From positions 1 to 37,452 of the forward strand of contig JBMSQB010000044.1 of the NCBI GenBank assembly GCA_049423065.1: a DNA stretch of 37,452 nucleotides, read 5' to 3'. The notes under the pieces are model-generated. The model made no database searches and was not told where the DNA came from. It worked only from the letters and a program-made list of their open reading frames with translations. Positions 1-7,911 of this stretch are shown here, in pieces. A program made the position numbers and the translations under genes. Numbering within the stretch: position 1 is the first letter of the stretch; each line of letters begins with the position of its first letter. Origin of the DNA: SYIM01 sp041182885. Its GTDB lineage: Bacteria; Pseudomonadota; Gammaproteobacteria; Burkholderiales; Burkholderiaceae_E.

Positions 1-68
1 AAGCGGCCGATAACCCGCCCCATAACCTGCGAAAACCCCGCCCGCAACCCATGGAACCAAATGTGACC

Positions 69-189
69 AACCCCGGGTTTTACCGGTGATTGAAAAGTTG
101 TCCCACCGGATCCCCAGCACCAGGTACAGCTTGAGCGCAACCCGATTCATGCCTCAAGCCCTTGAGGCAAAACAGCAAACCCGGGGTTT
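69..189. repeat. Inverted 12-mer pair, AACCCCGGGTTT / AAACCCGGGGTT
   Basis: AACCCCGGGTTT at 69-80 is the reverse complement of AAACCCGGGGTT at 178-189. The copies are 97 nt apart and each is itself nearly palindromic around CCCGGG. Their position upstream of dnaN suggests protein-binding sites or origin architecture, but no function can be assigned from sequence. Confidence 0.6.
150..169. repeat. Perfect 9-bp inverted repeat upstream of dnaN
   Basis: TGCCTCAAG and CTTGAGGCA are exact reverse complements separated by CC. There is no T-run on either side in either direction, so a rho-independent terminator is unlikely. A dimeric-regulator operator or a structural element of the dnaN leader is more plausible. 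The motif TTGAG also appears just upstream at 131-135. Confidence 0.6.
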
Positions 190-195
190 TCCACA
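187..195 (+). promoter_or_regulatory. DnaA-box-like site TTTTCCACA
   Basis: TTTTCCACA fits the relaxed DnaA-box consensus TTWTNCACA and differs by one base from the strong box TTATCCACA. It lies 63 nt upstream of dnaN and inside the edge of the inverted CCCGGG repeat. I found only one such box, so it may be a DnaA site at a dnaN promoter or the remnant of an origin cluster whose other boxes lie off the contig. A chance match is possible. Confidence 0.4.
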
Positions 196-258
196 GAGTT
201 GTTCGCCAGTCATCCATCAACAACAGCATTGATATCAAAACCAACAGGAGCCTGAACC

Positions 259-1368
259 ATGTCATTCATCCAGGCGAGCCGCGACGCGATTCTGAAGCCT
301 CTCATGATGGTGGCGGGGATCGTCGAGAAGCGACACACCCTGCCCATCCTTGCCAATGTGATGATGCGCAAGGACGCCGAGCGGGTTACCTTCCTTGCCT
401 CCGACGTGGAGATCCAGATCAGCACCACCGCTGAACTGAGCCGCTCTGCCGAGACGGTCGCAACCACCGTCTCCGCACGCAAGCTGATCGACATCCTGAG
501 GGCACTGCCCGACAACATCGACGTCACGATCCGTGTCGATGACAAGCGGGCCACACTGTCCGCCGGTCGAAGCCGCTTCACGCTTCAGACCATGCCGGTG
601 GAAGACTTTCCCACCGTCAAGACCGATCACGACTGGCCGGCGGGGTTCCGCCTGCCTCAGAAACAACTGCGCCATCTGTTTCAGATGGTTCACTTTTCAA
701 TGGCGATCCAGGATGTCCGCTACTACCTGAACGGGCTCTTGCTCGTCACCTCACGTGACCGATTGCGGGTGGTGGCCACCGACGGCCATCGGCTCGCCTA
801 TTGCGAGGCGGCCATTGAAGCCCCCGGTCTTGCCAACCGGGAAGTCATCATCCCGAGGAAATCCGTTCTAGAACTGCAGCGGCTGCTTTCCGATACCGAC
901 GACCCGGTGGATGTCGACCTTGCTGAAAACCAGCTGCGGCTCCGGTTTGGCGAGGTTGAGTTTGTCACCAAGCTTGTCGAAGGCAAGTTTCCCGATTACC
1001 AGCGGGTCATCCCTTCTGCACATTCCAAACGGTTTCTCATTCCTCGCGAATCGCTGGCCGCGTCGCTCTCCCGCGCCTCGATTCTCACCAGCGACAAATT
1101 CCGCGGCGTGCGGCTCACGCTTGAGCCGGGTGCGCTGAAGATCCAGGCCAACAACGCAGAGCAGGAAGAAGCGCAGGAAGAGGTTGAAACCGACTACCAG
1201 GGTGAGCGGCTGGAAATCGGCTTCAACGTCGGCTACCTGCAGGATGTGCTCGCCAATCTCAAAACCGAACAGATCCAGGCCGAGTTCGGCGATTCCAATA
1301 CCAGCGCACTGATCACTGTTCCCGGTGACAGCCAGTTCAAGTACGTCGTCATGCCCATGCGCATCTGA
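259..1368 (+). CDS. dnaN: DNA polymerase III subunit beta (sliding clamp)
   Basis: This 369-residue protein is the ring-shaped processivity clamp that tethers DNA polymerase III and many repair factors to DNA. The length is normal for the family (about 366-370). The three repeated clamp domains can be followed at roughly residues 1-120, 128-250 and 251-369. The C-terminus ends in the characteristic YVVMPMRI, which contributes to the partner-binding cleft. The ATG at 259 is preceded by AGGAG 8 nt upstream. gyrB follows after 8 nt, so the two are probably co-transcribed, as in many proteobacterial dnaA-dnaN-(recF)-gyrB clusters. recF is absent between dnaN and gyrB, which is common in Betaproteobacteria. 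Confidence 0.98.
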   Translation: MSFIQASRDAILKPLMMVAGIVEKRHTLPILANVMMRKDAERVTFLASDVEIQISTTAELSRSAETVATTVSARKLIDILRALPDNIDVTIRVDDKRATLSAGRSRFTLQTMPVEDFPTVKTDHDWPAGFRLPQKQLRHLFQMVHFSMAIQDVRYYLNGLLLVTSRDRLRVVATDGHRLAYCEAAIEAPGLANREVIIPRKSVLELQRLLSDTDDPVDVDLAENQLRLRFGEVEFVTKLVEGKFPDYQRVIPSAHSKRFLIPRESLAASLSRASILTSDKFRGVRLTLEPGALKIQANNAEQEEAQEEVETDYQGERLEIGFNVGYLQDVLANLKTEQIQAEFGDSNTSALITVPGDSQFKYVVMPMRI

Positions 1369-1376
1369 GAACCGAT

Positions 1377-3857
1377 ATGTCAGACAACCTGTACGACTCG
1401 TCATCCATCCAGATTCTCGAAGGGCTGGAGGCGGTTCGAAAACGCCCGGGCATGTATATCGGCGACACCTCAGACGGCACCGGTCTGCACCATCTGGTCT
1501 TTGAGGTCGTTGACAACTCCATCGACGAAGCACTCGCTGGCCACTGTGATGAGATCGTTGTCACCATCCACACCGACAACTCGATTTCCGTCATTGACAA
1601 CGGTCGCGGCATTCCGACCGGCATCAAGTGGGATGACAAGCATGAGCCCAAGCGAAGTGCAGCCGAAATTGTAATGACCGAGCTCCACGCCGGCGGCAAG
1701 TTCGACCAGAACAGCTACAAGGTCTCGGGGGGCTTGCACGGTGTCGGTGTGTCTTGCGTGAATGGGCTCTCGAAATGGCTGCGCCTCACCATTCGCCGGG
1801 ATGGCAAGGTGTACTTCATGGAGTTCCATCGTGGCATCGCCCAGAACCGGCTTCTTGAAACCGAACAGGGCACCACCGTTTCGCCGCTCAAGGTTCAGGG
1901 TGAAACGCATCTGCGCGGCACCGAGGTCCACTTCCTGGCCGACGACACCATCTTCGGACACGTTGAATATCACTACGAGATTCTCGCCAAGCGGCTTCGC
2001 GAGCTGTCCTTTCTCAACAATGGCGTGAAAATCAAGCTGGTCGACCAGCGTCAGGGCAAGGAAGAAGACTTCGCGTTCGCAGGCGGGGTGCGCGGTTTTG
2101 TCGAGTACATCAATCGAACCAAAACCGTCATTCATCCCAATGTGTTTCACGTGGTGGCCTCGCGCGATACCGACGCGGGCGCCTCGATCGGTGTCGAAGT
2201 TGCCATCCAGTGGAACGATGGCTACAACGAACAGGTGCTCTGCTTTACCAACAACATTCCGCAACGCGATGGCGGCACGCACCTCACGGGTCTTCGTGCC
2301 GCAATGACGCGGGTCATCAACAAATACATCGAAGAAAGCGAGCTTGCAAAGAAGGCCAAGGTCGAGACCGCCGGCGACGACATGCGTGAGGGGCTCACCT
2401 GCGTGCTCTCGGTGAAGGTACCCGAGCCAAAATTCAGCTCGCAAACCAAGGACAAGCTGGTGTCGTCCGAAGTCCGTGCACCGGTGGAAGAGGCGGTCGC
2501 CAAAGCGCTGGAAGAGTTTCTTCAGGAGCGTCCGCAAGATGCGAAGATCATCTGCGGCAAGATCGTGGAGGCCGCCCGGGCCCGCGAGGCGGCGCGGAAA
2601 GCCCGCGAGATGACTCGCCGCAAAGGCGTGCTCGACGGCGTGGGGCTCCCCGGAAAGCTCGCAGACTGCCAGGAAAAAGATCCCGCCAAGAGCGAACTCT
2701 TCATCGTGGAGGGCGACTCCGCGGGCGGTTCTGCCAAGCAGGGTCGCGACCGTAAATATCAGGCGATTCTTCCGCTTCGCGGCAAGGTGCTCAATGTCGA
2801 GAAGGCGCGCTTTGACAAGCTGGTGTCATCAGAACAGATCGTCACACTGATCACTGCGCTGGGCACCTCCATCGGCCCCGACTTTGATGTTGCCAAGCTT
2901 CGCTATCACCGCATCATCGTCATGACCGATGCCGATGTGGACGGCGCGCACATCCGAACACTGCTCCTCACGCTTCTTTACCGGCAGATGCCCGAGCTGG
3001 TTGAGCGTGGCCATGTTTATATCGCGCAGCCGCCGCTTTATCGCATCAAGCACGGTCGCGAGGAGCGCTATGTAAAAGACGACCATGAGCTCGAGCAGAT
3101 ACTGCTCAAGGTGGCGCTGGAAAGCGCGGTGCTCACGCCCGTCAATGGCGAACCAATCGCCTCGGACGCGCTCGGTGAACTCGCCCGCCGCTACCTGGTC
3201 GCCGAAGCGGTCATCAACCGGGTCTCGCGGGTGGTTGATTCGTATGCGCTGCGCGCTGTGCTCGACGGTTGCGCGATTGATCTGAGCTCAGATGAAAGCG
3301 CTGAACAATCGGCTGCCACGATCACCGCCTGGCTTGAGCGCACACGCGGTGCGTCCACCGCCGAACTGCCCGTGGTGAGTTCCCGTTTTGATCCGCGCAC
3401 CGAGCGCCGGGCGCTGGTGCTCGAGCGCCGCGTGCATGGCAATGTCAAGGTGTCTCATCTGGACGCCGACTTCATTCAAAGTATCGATTACCAGACGCTG
3501 GTCGAGTGCTCGAGCACGCTCGCGGGGCTGGTCAGTCCGGGCTCGCAGATTCGACGCGGCGAGGGCGATCGGCAACGTATGCAACTGGTGGATTCGTTTG
3601 GCGGCGCCATGCGCTGGCTGCTCGCCGAGGCCGACCGGTCTGTGACCCGCCAGCGCTACAAGGGACTGGGTGAGATGAACGCCGAGCAGCTCTGGGAAAC
3701 CACCATGGACTCGAAGGTGCGGCGGCTCCTCAAGGTGCAGATCGAAGACGCCATCGCAGCCGATCAGATCTTCAGCACGCTGATGGGTGACGATGTCGAG
3801 CCCAGGCGTGCGTTCATCGAAAAGAATGCGCTGGGCGCACGAAACATCGATGCCTGA
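1377..3857 (+). CDS. gyrB: DNA gyrase subunit B
   Basis: This is the ATPase subunit of the type II topoisomerase that introduces negative supercoils; it works with GyrA, which is not in the window. At 826 residues it is slightly longer than E. coli GyrB (804). The N-terminal GHKL ATPase shows VRKRPGMYIG and the DNSIDEA motif, and a transducer domain follows. The TOPRIM domain carries EGDSAGG starting at E445 and the acidic metal ligands in MTDADVDG (D518, D520, D522). QRYKGLGEMN at 759-768 marks the C-terminal GyrA-interacting tail. The region between TOPRIM and that tail holds the extra insertion typical of proteobacterial GyrB rather than ParE. prfC follows after 12 nt. Confidence 0.98.
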   Translation: MSDNLYDSSSIQILEGLEAVRKRPGMYIGDTSDGTGLHHLVFEVVDNSIDEALAGHCDEIVVTIHTDNSISVIDNGRGIPTGIKWDDKHEPKRSAAEIVMTELHAGGKFDQNSYKVSGGLHGVGVSCVNGLSKWLRLTIRRDGKVYFMEFHRGIAQNRLLETEQGTTVSPLKVQGETHLRGTEVHFLADDTIFGHVEYHYEILAKRLRELSFLNNGVKIKLVDQRQGKEEDFAFAGGVRGFVEYINRTKTVIHPNVFHVVASRDTDAGASIGVEVAIQWNDGYNEQVLCFTNNIPQRDGGTHLTGLRAAMTRVINKYIEESELAKKAKVETAGDDMREGLTCVLSVKVPEPKFSSQTKDKLVSSEVRAPVEEAVAKALEEFLQERPQDAKIICGKIVEAARAREAARKAREMTRRKGVLDGVGLPGKLADCQEKDPAKSELFIVEGDSAGGSAKQGRDRKYQAILPLRGKVLNVEKARFDKLVSSEQIVTLITALGTSIGPDFDVAKLRYHRIIVMTDADVDGAHIRTLLLTLLYRQMPELVERGHVYIAQPPLYRIKHGREERYVKDDHELEQILLKVALESAVLTPVNGEPIASDALGELARRYLVAEAVINRVSRVVDSYALRAVLDGCAIDLSSDESAEQSAATITAWLERTRGASTAELPVVSSRFDPRTERRALVLERRVHGNVKVSHLDADFIQSIDYQTLVECSSTLAGLVSPGSQIRRGEGDRQRMQLVDSFGGAMRWLLAEADRSVTRQRYKGLGEMNAEQLWETTMDSKVRRLLKVQIEDAIAADQIFSTLMGDDVEPRRAFIEKNALGARNIDA

Positions 3858-3869
3858 GCGGCGCGTCCG

Positions 3870-5468
3870 ATGAGCAGTCTCTCGATCGCCGACGAAGTGC
3901 ACAGGCGCCGCACCTTCGCCATCATCTCTCACCCCGATGCGGGCAAGACCACGCTCACCGAGAAGCTCCTGCTTTTTGGCGGCGCCATTCAACAGGCCGG
4001 CACGGTCAAAGCGCGAAAGAGTGCCCGCCATGCCACCTCCGACTGGATGGAAGTGGAAAAGCAGCGTGGCATTTCGGTGAGCAGTTCGGTGATGCAGTTC
4101 GAGTACGCACACCACACCATCAATCTGCTCGACACCCCGGGTCACGAAGACTTCTCCGAAGACACCTACCGGGTGCTCACCGCGGTCGATGCCGCCGTCA
4201 TGGTGATCGATGCTGCGAAGGGGGTTGAAGAGCGGACCATCAAGCTCCTCGAGATTTGCCGGCTCCGCAACACCCCCATCATCACGTTCATCAACAAGCT
4301 CGATCGCGAGGTGCGCGAACCGCTGTCGCTCATCGAGGAAGTCGAGTCGGTGCTGAAAATCGATTGCGCACCGCTGGCCTGGCCGCTTGGCATGGGCAAG
4401 CGCTTCCGGGGGGTGTTTGATCTTCGTCGCGACCAGCTGATCCGGTTTGCGGCCGGTGAAGACCGGATCAGTGCGGATGAGGAAGTCATTGCAGGCCTCG
4501 ACAATCCCCGGCTCGAGTCACTGTTCCCCGACGAGATCAAGGCGCTTCGCGATGACGTCGAGCTCGTGCGGGCGGCAAGTTCGCCCTTTGAGGTTGACCG
4601 GTTTCTTGCCGCCAGCCAGACGCCGGTGCTGTTCGGATCGGCCATCAACAATTTCGGTGTCCGGGAGATTCTGCAGGCATTGATCGACTGGGCCCCGGCG
4701 CCGCTCTCGCGAACCACCACCACGCGAAGCGTAGCCCCCGACGAGCCAGCGCTTACAGGCTTCGTGTTCAAGATCCAGGCCAACATGGACCCCCGCCACC
4801 GCGACCGAATTGCCTTTGTGCGGATTTGCTCGGGCCGCTATCGACCGGGTGCCCGGGTGGTGCACCAGCGAACCGGCCGTGAACTCAAGATCGCTCATGC
4901 GCTCTCTTTCATGGCAAACGAGCGGGTGGCCAGCGAAGAAGCGGTGGCGGGCGACATCATCGGACTGCACAACCACGGTCAGCTTCAGATCGGCGATACC
5001 CTCACCGAGGGCGAGAAGCTCGCCTTCCTGGGCATCCCGTATTTCGCGCCCGAACTGTTCCGGATCGCGCGCGCCCGCGACCCCTTCAAATCGAAGCAGC
5101 TCGGCAAGGGCCTGAAGGAACTGGGCGAGGAGGGTGCGATCCAGGTCTTTGAGAACGCGCTCGGTCACACGCTTCTGGGCGCGGTGGGTCCGCTGCAGTT
5201 TGAAATCGTCGCGCATCGGCTGCAAACCGAATATCAGGTCGATGCGGTCTACGACCCCAGCGAGATTCAGCTGGCCCGCTGGCTGGTGTTTCCCGATGAT
5301 GCGGCACGAAAAAAATTCGAGCGTGAGCAGGCTGTGCGGCTTGCGCTCGATGTCGATGCCAATCCGGTTTATCTGGCGCCCAACCGGTACAACCTGCAGG
5401 TGACCATGGAGGCGTGGCCGTCGGTGCGCTTTCTCGCCACCCGCGAGCACGGAGAGATTCTCGGATGA
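3870..5468 (+). CDS. prfC: Peptide chain release factor 3 (RF3)
   Basis: RF3 is the translational GTPase that removes RF1 or RF2 from the ribosome after peptide release. The 532 residues match the usual ~529. GTPase motifs are intact: P-loop HPDAGKTT at 21-28, RGIS at 66-69 (G2), DTPGH from D88 (G3) and NKLD at 142-145 (G4). Elongation-factor-like domains II and III follow. It sits 12 nt after gyrB, and its TGA overlaps the ATG of nudC in an ATGA arrangement, so dnaN-gyrB-prfC-nudC is probably one transcription unit. The start ATG at 3870 gives the expected MSSLSIADEVHRRRTFAII opening. Confidence 0.97.
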   Translation: MSSLSIADEVHRRRTFAIISHPDAGKTTLTEKLLLFGGAIQQAGTVKARKSARHATSDWMEVEKQRGISVSSSVMQFEYAHHTINLLDTPGHEDFSEDTYRVLTAVDAAVMVIDAAKGVEERTIKLLEICRLRNTPIITFINKLDREVREPLSLIEEVESVLKIDCAPLAWPLGMGKRFRGVFDLRRDQLIRFAAGEDRISADEEVIAGLDNPRLESLFPDEIKALRDDVELVRAASSPFEVDRFLAASQTPVLFGSAINNFGVREILQALIDWAPAPLSRTTTTRSVAPDEPALTGFVFKIQANMDPRHRDRIAFVRICSGRYRPGARVVHQRTGRELKIAHALSFMANERVASEEAVAGDIIGLHNHGQLQIGDTLTEGEKLAFLGIPYFAPELFRIARARDPFKSKQLGKGLKELGEEGAIQVFENALGHTLLGAVGPLQFEIVAHRLQTEYQVDAVYDPSEIQLARWLVFPDDAARKKFEREQAVRLALDVDANPVYLAPNRYNLQVTMEAWPSVRFLATREHGEILG

Positions 5469-6310
5469 TCCGATCGCCCGACGACTTCGAGCCCTCGCTC
5501 GAGCTCACGCTTCATGATGACGCGCTTGCCTATGTGTTTACCGGCGATGCGCTGGTGCTTGCCGAACGCGAGCCGCGTGCGATGCCCTGGCGGGACTATC
5601 GGATGCTGGGTATTGAAGCGGGCCGCGTGCATTCAATCGGGCGACACCGGGGCCGGGATCATGTTGCGGTATCGCTTGAAGCGCAGGCAGCCGGCGCAGT
5701 GACGCTGCCCCAAGGGTTGCGTGCAGCAGGTCTTCGCCAGTGGTTTGGCGAGTTGAACGACACCGATCTGGCAATTGCCATGCGCGCAATCCAGCTCCTC
5801 GAGTGGGATCGCACGCACCGATTTTGCGGTGCCTGTGGCACGCGGACCGAACACATGCCCGGTGAGCGGGCGAGGCGCTGTCCCTCGTGCAGTCTGTCCA
5901 CCTATCCGCGGATCGCACCGGCGATGATGGTGATGGTCACACGCGGCCGGCAGATGCTGATGGGTCGGGGTGTGCACTTCCCGCCCGGTCGTTACAGCGC
6001 ACTGGCCGGGTTCGTCGAGGCCGGCGAGACCATCGAGCAGGCGGTGGTGCGCGAGGTGCGGGAGGAGGCGGGGATCGAAATCCGCGACCTCCGCTATTTC
6101 GGCAGCCAGAGCTGGCCGTTTCCGCATTCACTCATGATCGCCTTTCGGGCCGAATGGGCAGGAGGCGAGATCCGGATTGACCCCAACGAGCTTGCCGATG
6201 CACAGTGGTTCGATCCCGAGGCGCTGCCCGGCATACCGCCACGGCTCAGCATCGCCCGCGCGCTCATTGACGCAACGCTCGCCGAACTTTCCGGCTCTTC
6301 ACCGCGCTAG
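5465..6310 (+). CDS. nudC: NAD(H) pyrophosphatase / NAD-capped RNA decapping Nudix hydrolase
   Basis: NudC hydrolyses NADH to NMNH and AMP and removes NAD caps from bacterial RNA 5' ends. The 281-residue protein has a four-cysteine zinc ribbon (C121, C124, C139, C142) and a complete 23-residue Nudix box starting at G182 and ending at I204 (GFVEAGET...REVREEAGI). The NudC signature SQPWPFPxS appears as SQSWPFPHS (214-222), with one substitution at the third position. An in-frame ATG at 5414 exists inside prfC, but the ATG at 5465, overlapping the prfC stop as ATGA, is the natural start. The 3' end overlaps the convergent LysR regulator gene by 47 bp. Confidence 0.93.
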   Translation: MIRSPDDFEPSLELTLHDDALAYVFTGDALVLAEREPRAMPWRDYRMLGIEAGRVHSIGRHRGRDHVAVSLEAQAAGAVTLPQGLRAAGLRQWFGELNDTDLAIAMRAIQLLEWDRTHRFCGACGTRTEHMPGERARRCPSCSLSTYPRIAPAMMVMVTRGRQMLMGRGVHFPPGRYSALAGFVEAGETIEQAVVREVREEAGIEIRDLRYFGSQSWPFPHSLMIAFRAEWAGGEIRIDPNELADAQWFDPEALPGIPPRLSIARALIDATLAELSGSSPR

Positions 6311-7217
6311 GCGTCTCGACGGCAATCGCGGGCAGCGAGCTGCCCGCATGGTCGAAGATGGCACGCACACAGGGGTGGGTGGTGCGCCGCTGAACCGAGA
6401 TCGCAAAGAACTCCTGTCTCACCTCATCGGTTGATCCGATCGGGAGAACCGAATACTGCTCGGCAATCTCGTCGGCGAGCGCAGCCGGCGATGAAAACAC
6501 CCCGAGGCCCGCACGACCAAAGGCCTTCATGAGCGCCGCGTCGTCAAATTCGGCCACCAGTTCCGGGGCCAGGTGGTGGCGCTCAAACCATCGAACCAGC
6601 CGCCCGTAAAGCGCGGTGTCCTGCCCGGGCATCAACATGGGCATCCGGTGCAGGCAGCCCGGAAAATCGCCGGTCAGCCGCTCGGCAAGCGCGGGTGCGG
6701 CAAGAAAGCAGAGTCCTGTCTCGCCCAGTCGGTGGTTGAATGCGCGTACACCGGTGCCAGGCGGCGTGGGGGTGTCGGCAATCACCATATCGAGCCGGTG
6801 AACCGAGAGTTCTGCGAGCAATCCGTCGAGCTTCCACTCGCGCGCGGTGAGGTGCACGGGTTTGCCGATCTTCATGGCGGGTTCGATCAGCCGGTGCGCA
6901 ACCGCCTTGGGCACCACATCGGCGACCCCAACCCGGAAATGGACCGACTGTGACCCGGCGCTGCCGCGCAGCACCGCCTCGGCTTCGGCGCCCAGCGAAA
7001 AAATCCGTTCGGCATAGTCGAAAGCAACCTGCCCGGACTCGGTGAGCTGGAGGCGGCGGCCGCGTCGTTCGAACAGTTGCGCACCCAGCGACGCTTCGAG
7101 TTCATGCAGCTGCTCGCTGATGGTCTGTGGCGTGACATGGGCTTCGTCACTCGCGCGTGCCAGGCCGCCGGCGCGTGCAACCCGCCAGAAATATTGCAGG
7201 TGCTTGTAGTTGATCAT
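6264..7217 (-). CDS. nhaR: LysR-family transcriptional regulator, NhaR type
   Basis: This 317-residue LysR regulator resembles NhaR, which in enterobacteria activates the Na+/H+ antiporter gene nhaA and responds to sodium. The N-terminal winged HTH at residues 1-60 opens MINYKHLQYFWRVARAGG, very NhaR-like, with QTISEQLHELEASLG as the recognition region. The rest is a LysR effector-binding domain. Reading can extend 64 codons upstream, but the ATG at 7217 fits the family N-terminus. It is divergent from an Rrf2 regulator (101-nt spacer to its ATG), and a T-N11-A dyad abuts its start codon, which suggests autoregulation. No nhaA antiporter lies nearby, so the target here is unknown. The 3' end overlaps nudC by 47 bp. 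Confidence 0.82.
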   Translation of the reverse strand: MINYKHLQYFWRVARAGGLARASDEAHVTPQTISEQLHELEASLGAQLFERRGRRLQLTESGQVAFDYAERIFSLGAEAEAVLRGSAGSQSVHFRVGVADVVPKAVAHRLIEPAMKIGKPVHLTAREWKLDGLLAELSVHRLDMVIADTPTPPGTGVRAFNHRLGETGLCFLAAPALAERLTGDFPGCLHRMPMLMPGQDTALYGRLVRWFERHHLAPELVAEFDDAALMKAFGRAGLGVFSSPAALADEIAEQYSVLPIGSTDEVRQEFFAISVQRRTTHPCVRAIFDHAGSSLPAIAVETPSAVKSRKVRRALRQ

Positions 7218-7230
7218 TCGGATAAACCGA
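7218..7230. promoter_or_regulatory. Candidate LysR-type operator (T-N11-A dyad) abutting nhaR
   Basis: TCGGATAAACCGA contains the dyad TCGG-ATAAA-CCGA and satisfies the LysR T-N11-A rule exactly. It starts directly next to the nhaR start codon, so binding there could block nhaR transcription or influence the divergent promoter. The assignment rests on motif and position only. Confidence 0.45.
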
Positions 7231-7255
7231 TAAATAGACGCGGAACAAACGAATA

Positions 7256-7278
7256 TACCGAAATTAAGCGCGTCGGTA
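7256..7278. promoter_or_regulatory. 6-bp inverted repeat in the nhaR/rrf2 divergent promoter
   Basis: TACCGA (7256-7261) and TCGGTA (7273-7278) are exact inverted repeats separated by 11 nt. They contain the same CCGA/TCGG half-sites seen in the dyad at 7218-7230. The site lies in the AT-rich middle of the divergent intergenic region, a plausible activator or repressor site for either gene. Confidence 0.45.
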
Positions 7279-7317
7279 CGCTCCGTTCTGTCATCTTTCT
7301 TCCGCGAAGAGGTTCCC

Positions 7318-7749
7318 ATGAAGGTTTCGACGAAGGCCCGGATCGCCACCGCTGCGCTGGTCGAGCTTGGTGCGCACCGGGCAACCCATCCGGCGAGGCT
7401 GGCCGACATAGCCTCGCGGCTCGATGTTTCGCTCTCCCATCTCGAGCATCTGTTTGCGCTGCTGCGCCGTCACGAGCTGGTGGAAGGCTTCCGCGGGCCA
7501 GGCGGCGGCTATGTGCTAGCGCGCGCCGCGCGCGACATCAGCGTGGGTGACATCGTCTACTGCGTGGACCAGCTTGACTCGCAGAGTGCCGCCGAGCGCG
7601 AGGCCGCGCTTGCCGCGCCAGGCGGACAGGTCTGGGAGCAGCTGCGCACGCAGGCGATGGACTATCTCGATACGGTCTCGCTCCAGCAACTGATCGACAG
7701 CTCGCGTCTGCGCGGTGCGTCCGCCGACCCGGCGCCACAGCTCGCCTGA
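7318..7749 (+). CDS. Rrf2-family transcriptional regulator, IscR-like without Fe-S cysteines
   Basis: The 143-residue protein has an Rrf2 winged-helix fold: MKVSTKARIA start, HTH around residues 25-50, wing GPGGGYVLAR, then the dimerisation helix. The ISVGDIVYCVDQLD stretch and the C-terminal LRTQAMDYLDTVSLQQLID match IscR closely. IscR binds a [2Fe-2S] cluster with three cysteines and a histidine between these segments; here that stretch reads SQSAAEREAALAAPGGQ and has none. Only one cysteine (C82) remains in the protein. It therefore probably does not sense iron-sulfur clusters in the IscR way. A GAAGAGG ribosome binding site (7306-7312) sits 5 nt before the ATG. It is divergent from nhaR and not near isc genes. 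Confidence 0.85.
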   Translation: MKVSTKARIATAALVELGAHRATHPARLADIASRLDVSLSHLEHLFALLRRHELVEGFRGPGGGYVLARAARDISVGDIVYCVDQLDSQSAAEREAALAAPGGQVWEQLRTQAMDYLDTVSLQQLIDSSRLRGASADPAPQLA

Positions 7750-7765
7750 TCGCCGCGCGAGGCCC

Positions 7766-7796
7766 CCGGACGGCCTGCTCATGCAAGGCGGTCCGG
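7766..7796 (+). terminator. Candidate terminator hairpin after the Rrf2 gene
   Basis: CCGGACGGCC (7766-7775) pairs with GGCGGTCCGG (7787-7796) over ten positions with one G-G mismatch and an 11-nt loop. It begins 16 nt after the stop codon. The following CGTTGTG is only a weak U-tract, so termination strength is uncertain. Confidence 0.45.
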
Positions 7797-7911
7797 CGTT
7801 GTGATCGGCGCGACATCGGTGGGCGGTAGCGGGGCTGCCAGGCTATTCACCGGGGTATGCTCGGGGGTCGCGCCTGATCGACGGGTGCCCTGACTCCGGA
7901 GGCCCAACACG

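Larger units (their letters stand above)
1..258. other. Non-coding region upstream of dnaN, possible origin-flank or dnaN promoter region
   Basis: I found no convincing coding sequence here, and no frame encodes a recognisable DnaA C-terminus, although dnaA usually lies just upstream of dnaN. The stretch holds a 9-bp-arm palindrome (150-169), a pair of inverted 12-mers centred on CCCGGG (69-80 and 178-189), one DnaA-box-like 9-mer (187-195), a small TTGATATCAA palindrome (229-238) and a good ribosome binding site for dnaN (AGGAG at 246-250, 8 nt before the ATG). No convincing sigma-70 promoter stands out. It may be the right flank of the dnaA-dnaN spacer or part of the chromosomal origin; this is inference, because the contig stops at base 1. 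Confidence 0.5.

Noticed and set aside
150..169. Palindrome upstream of dnaN as a rho-independent terminator of dnaA
   Set aside because: No T-run follows in either direction and the effective loop is very tight.
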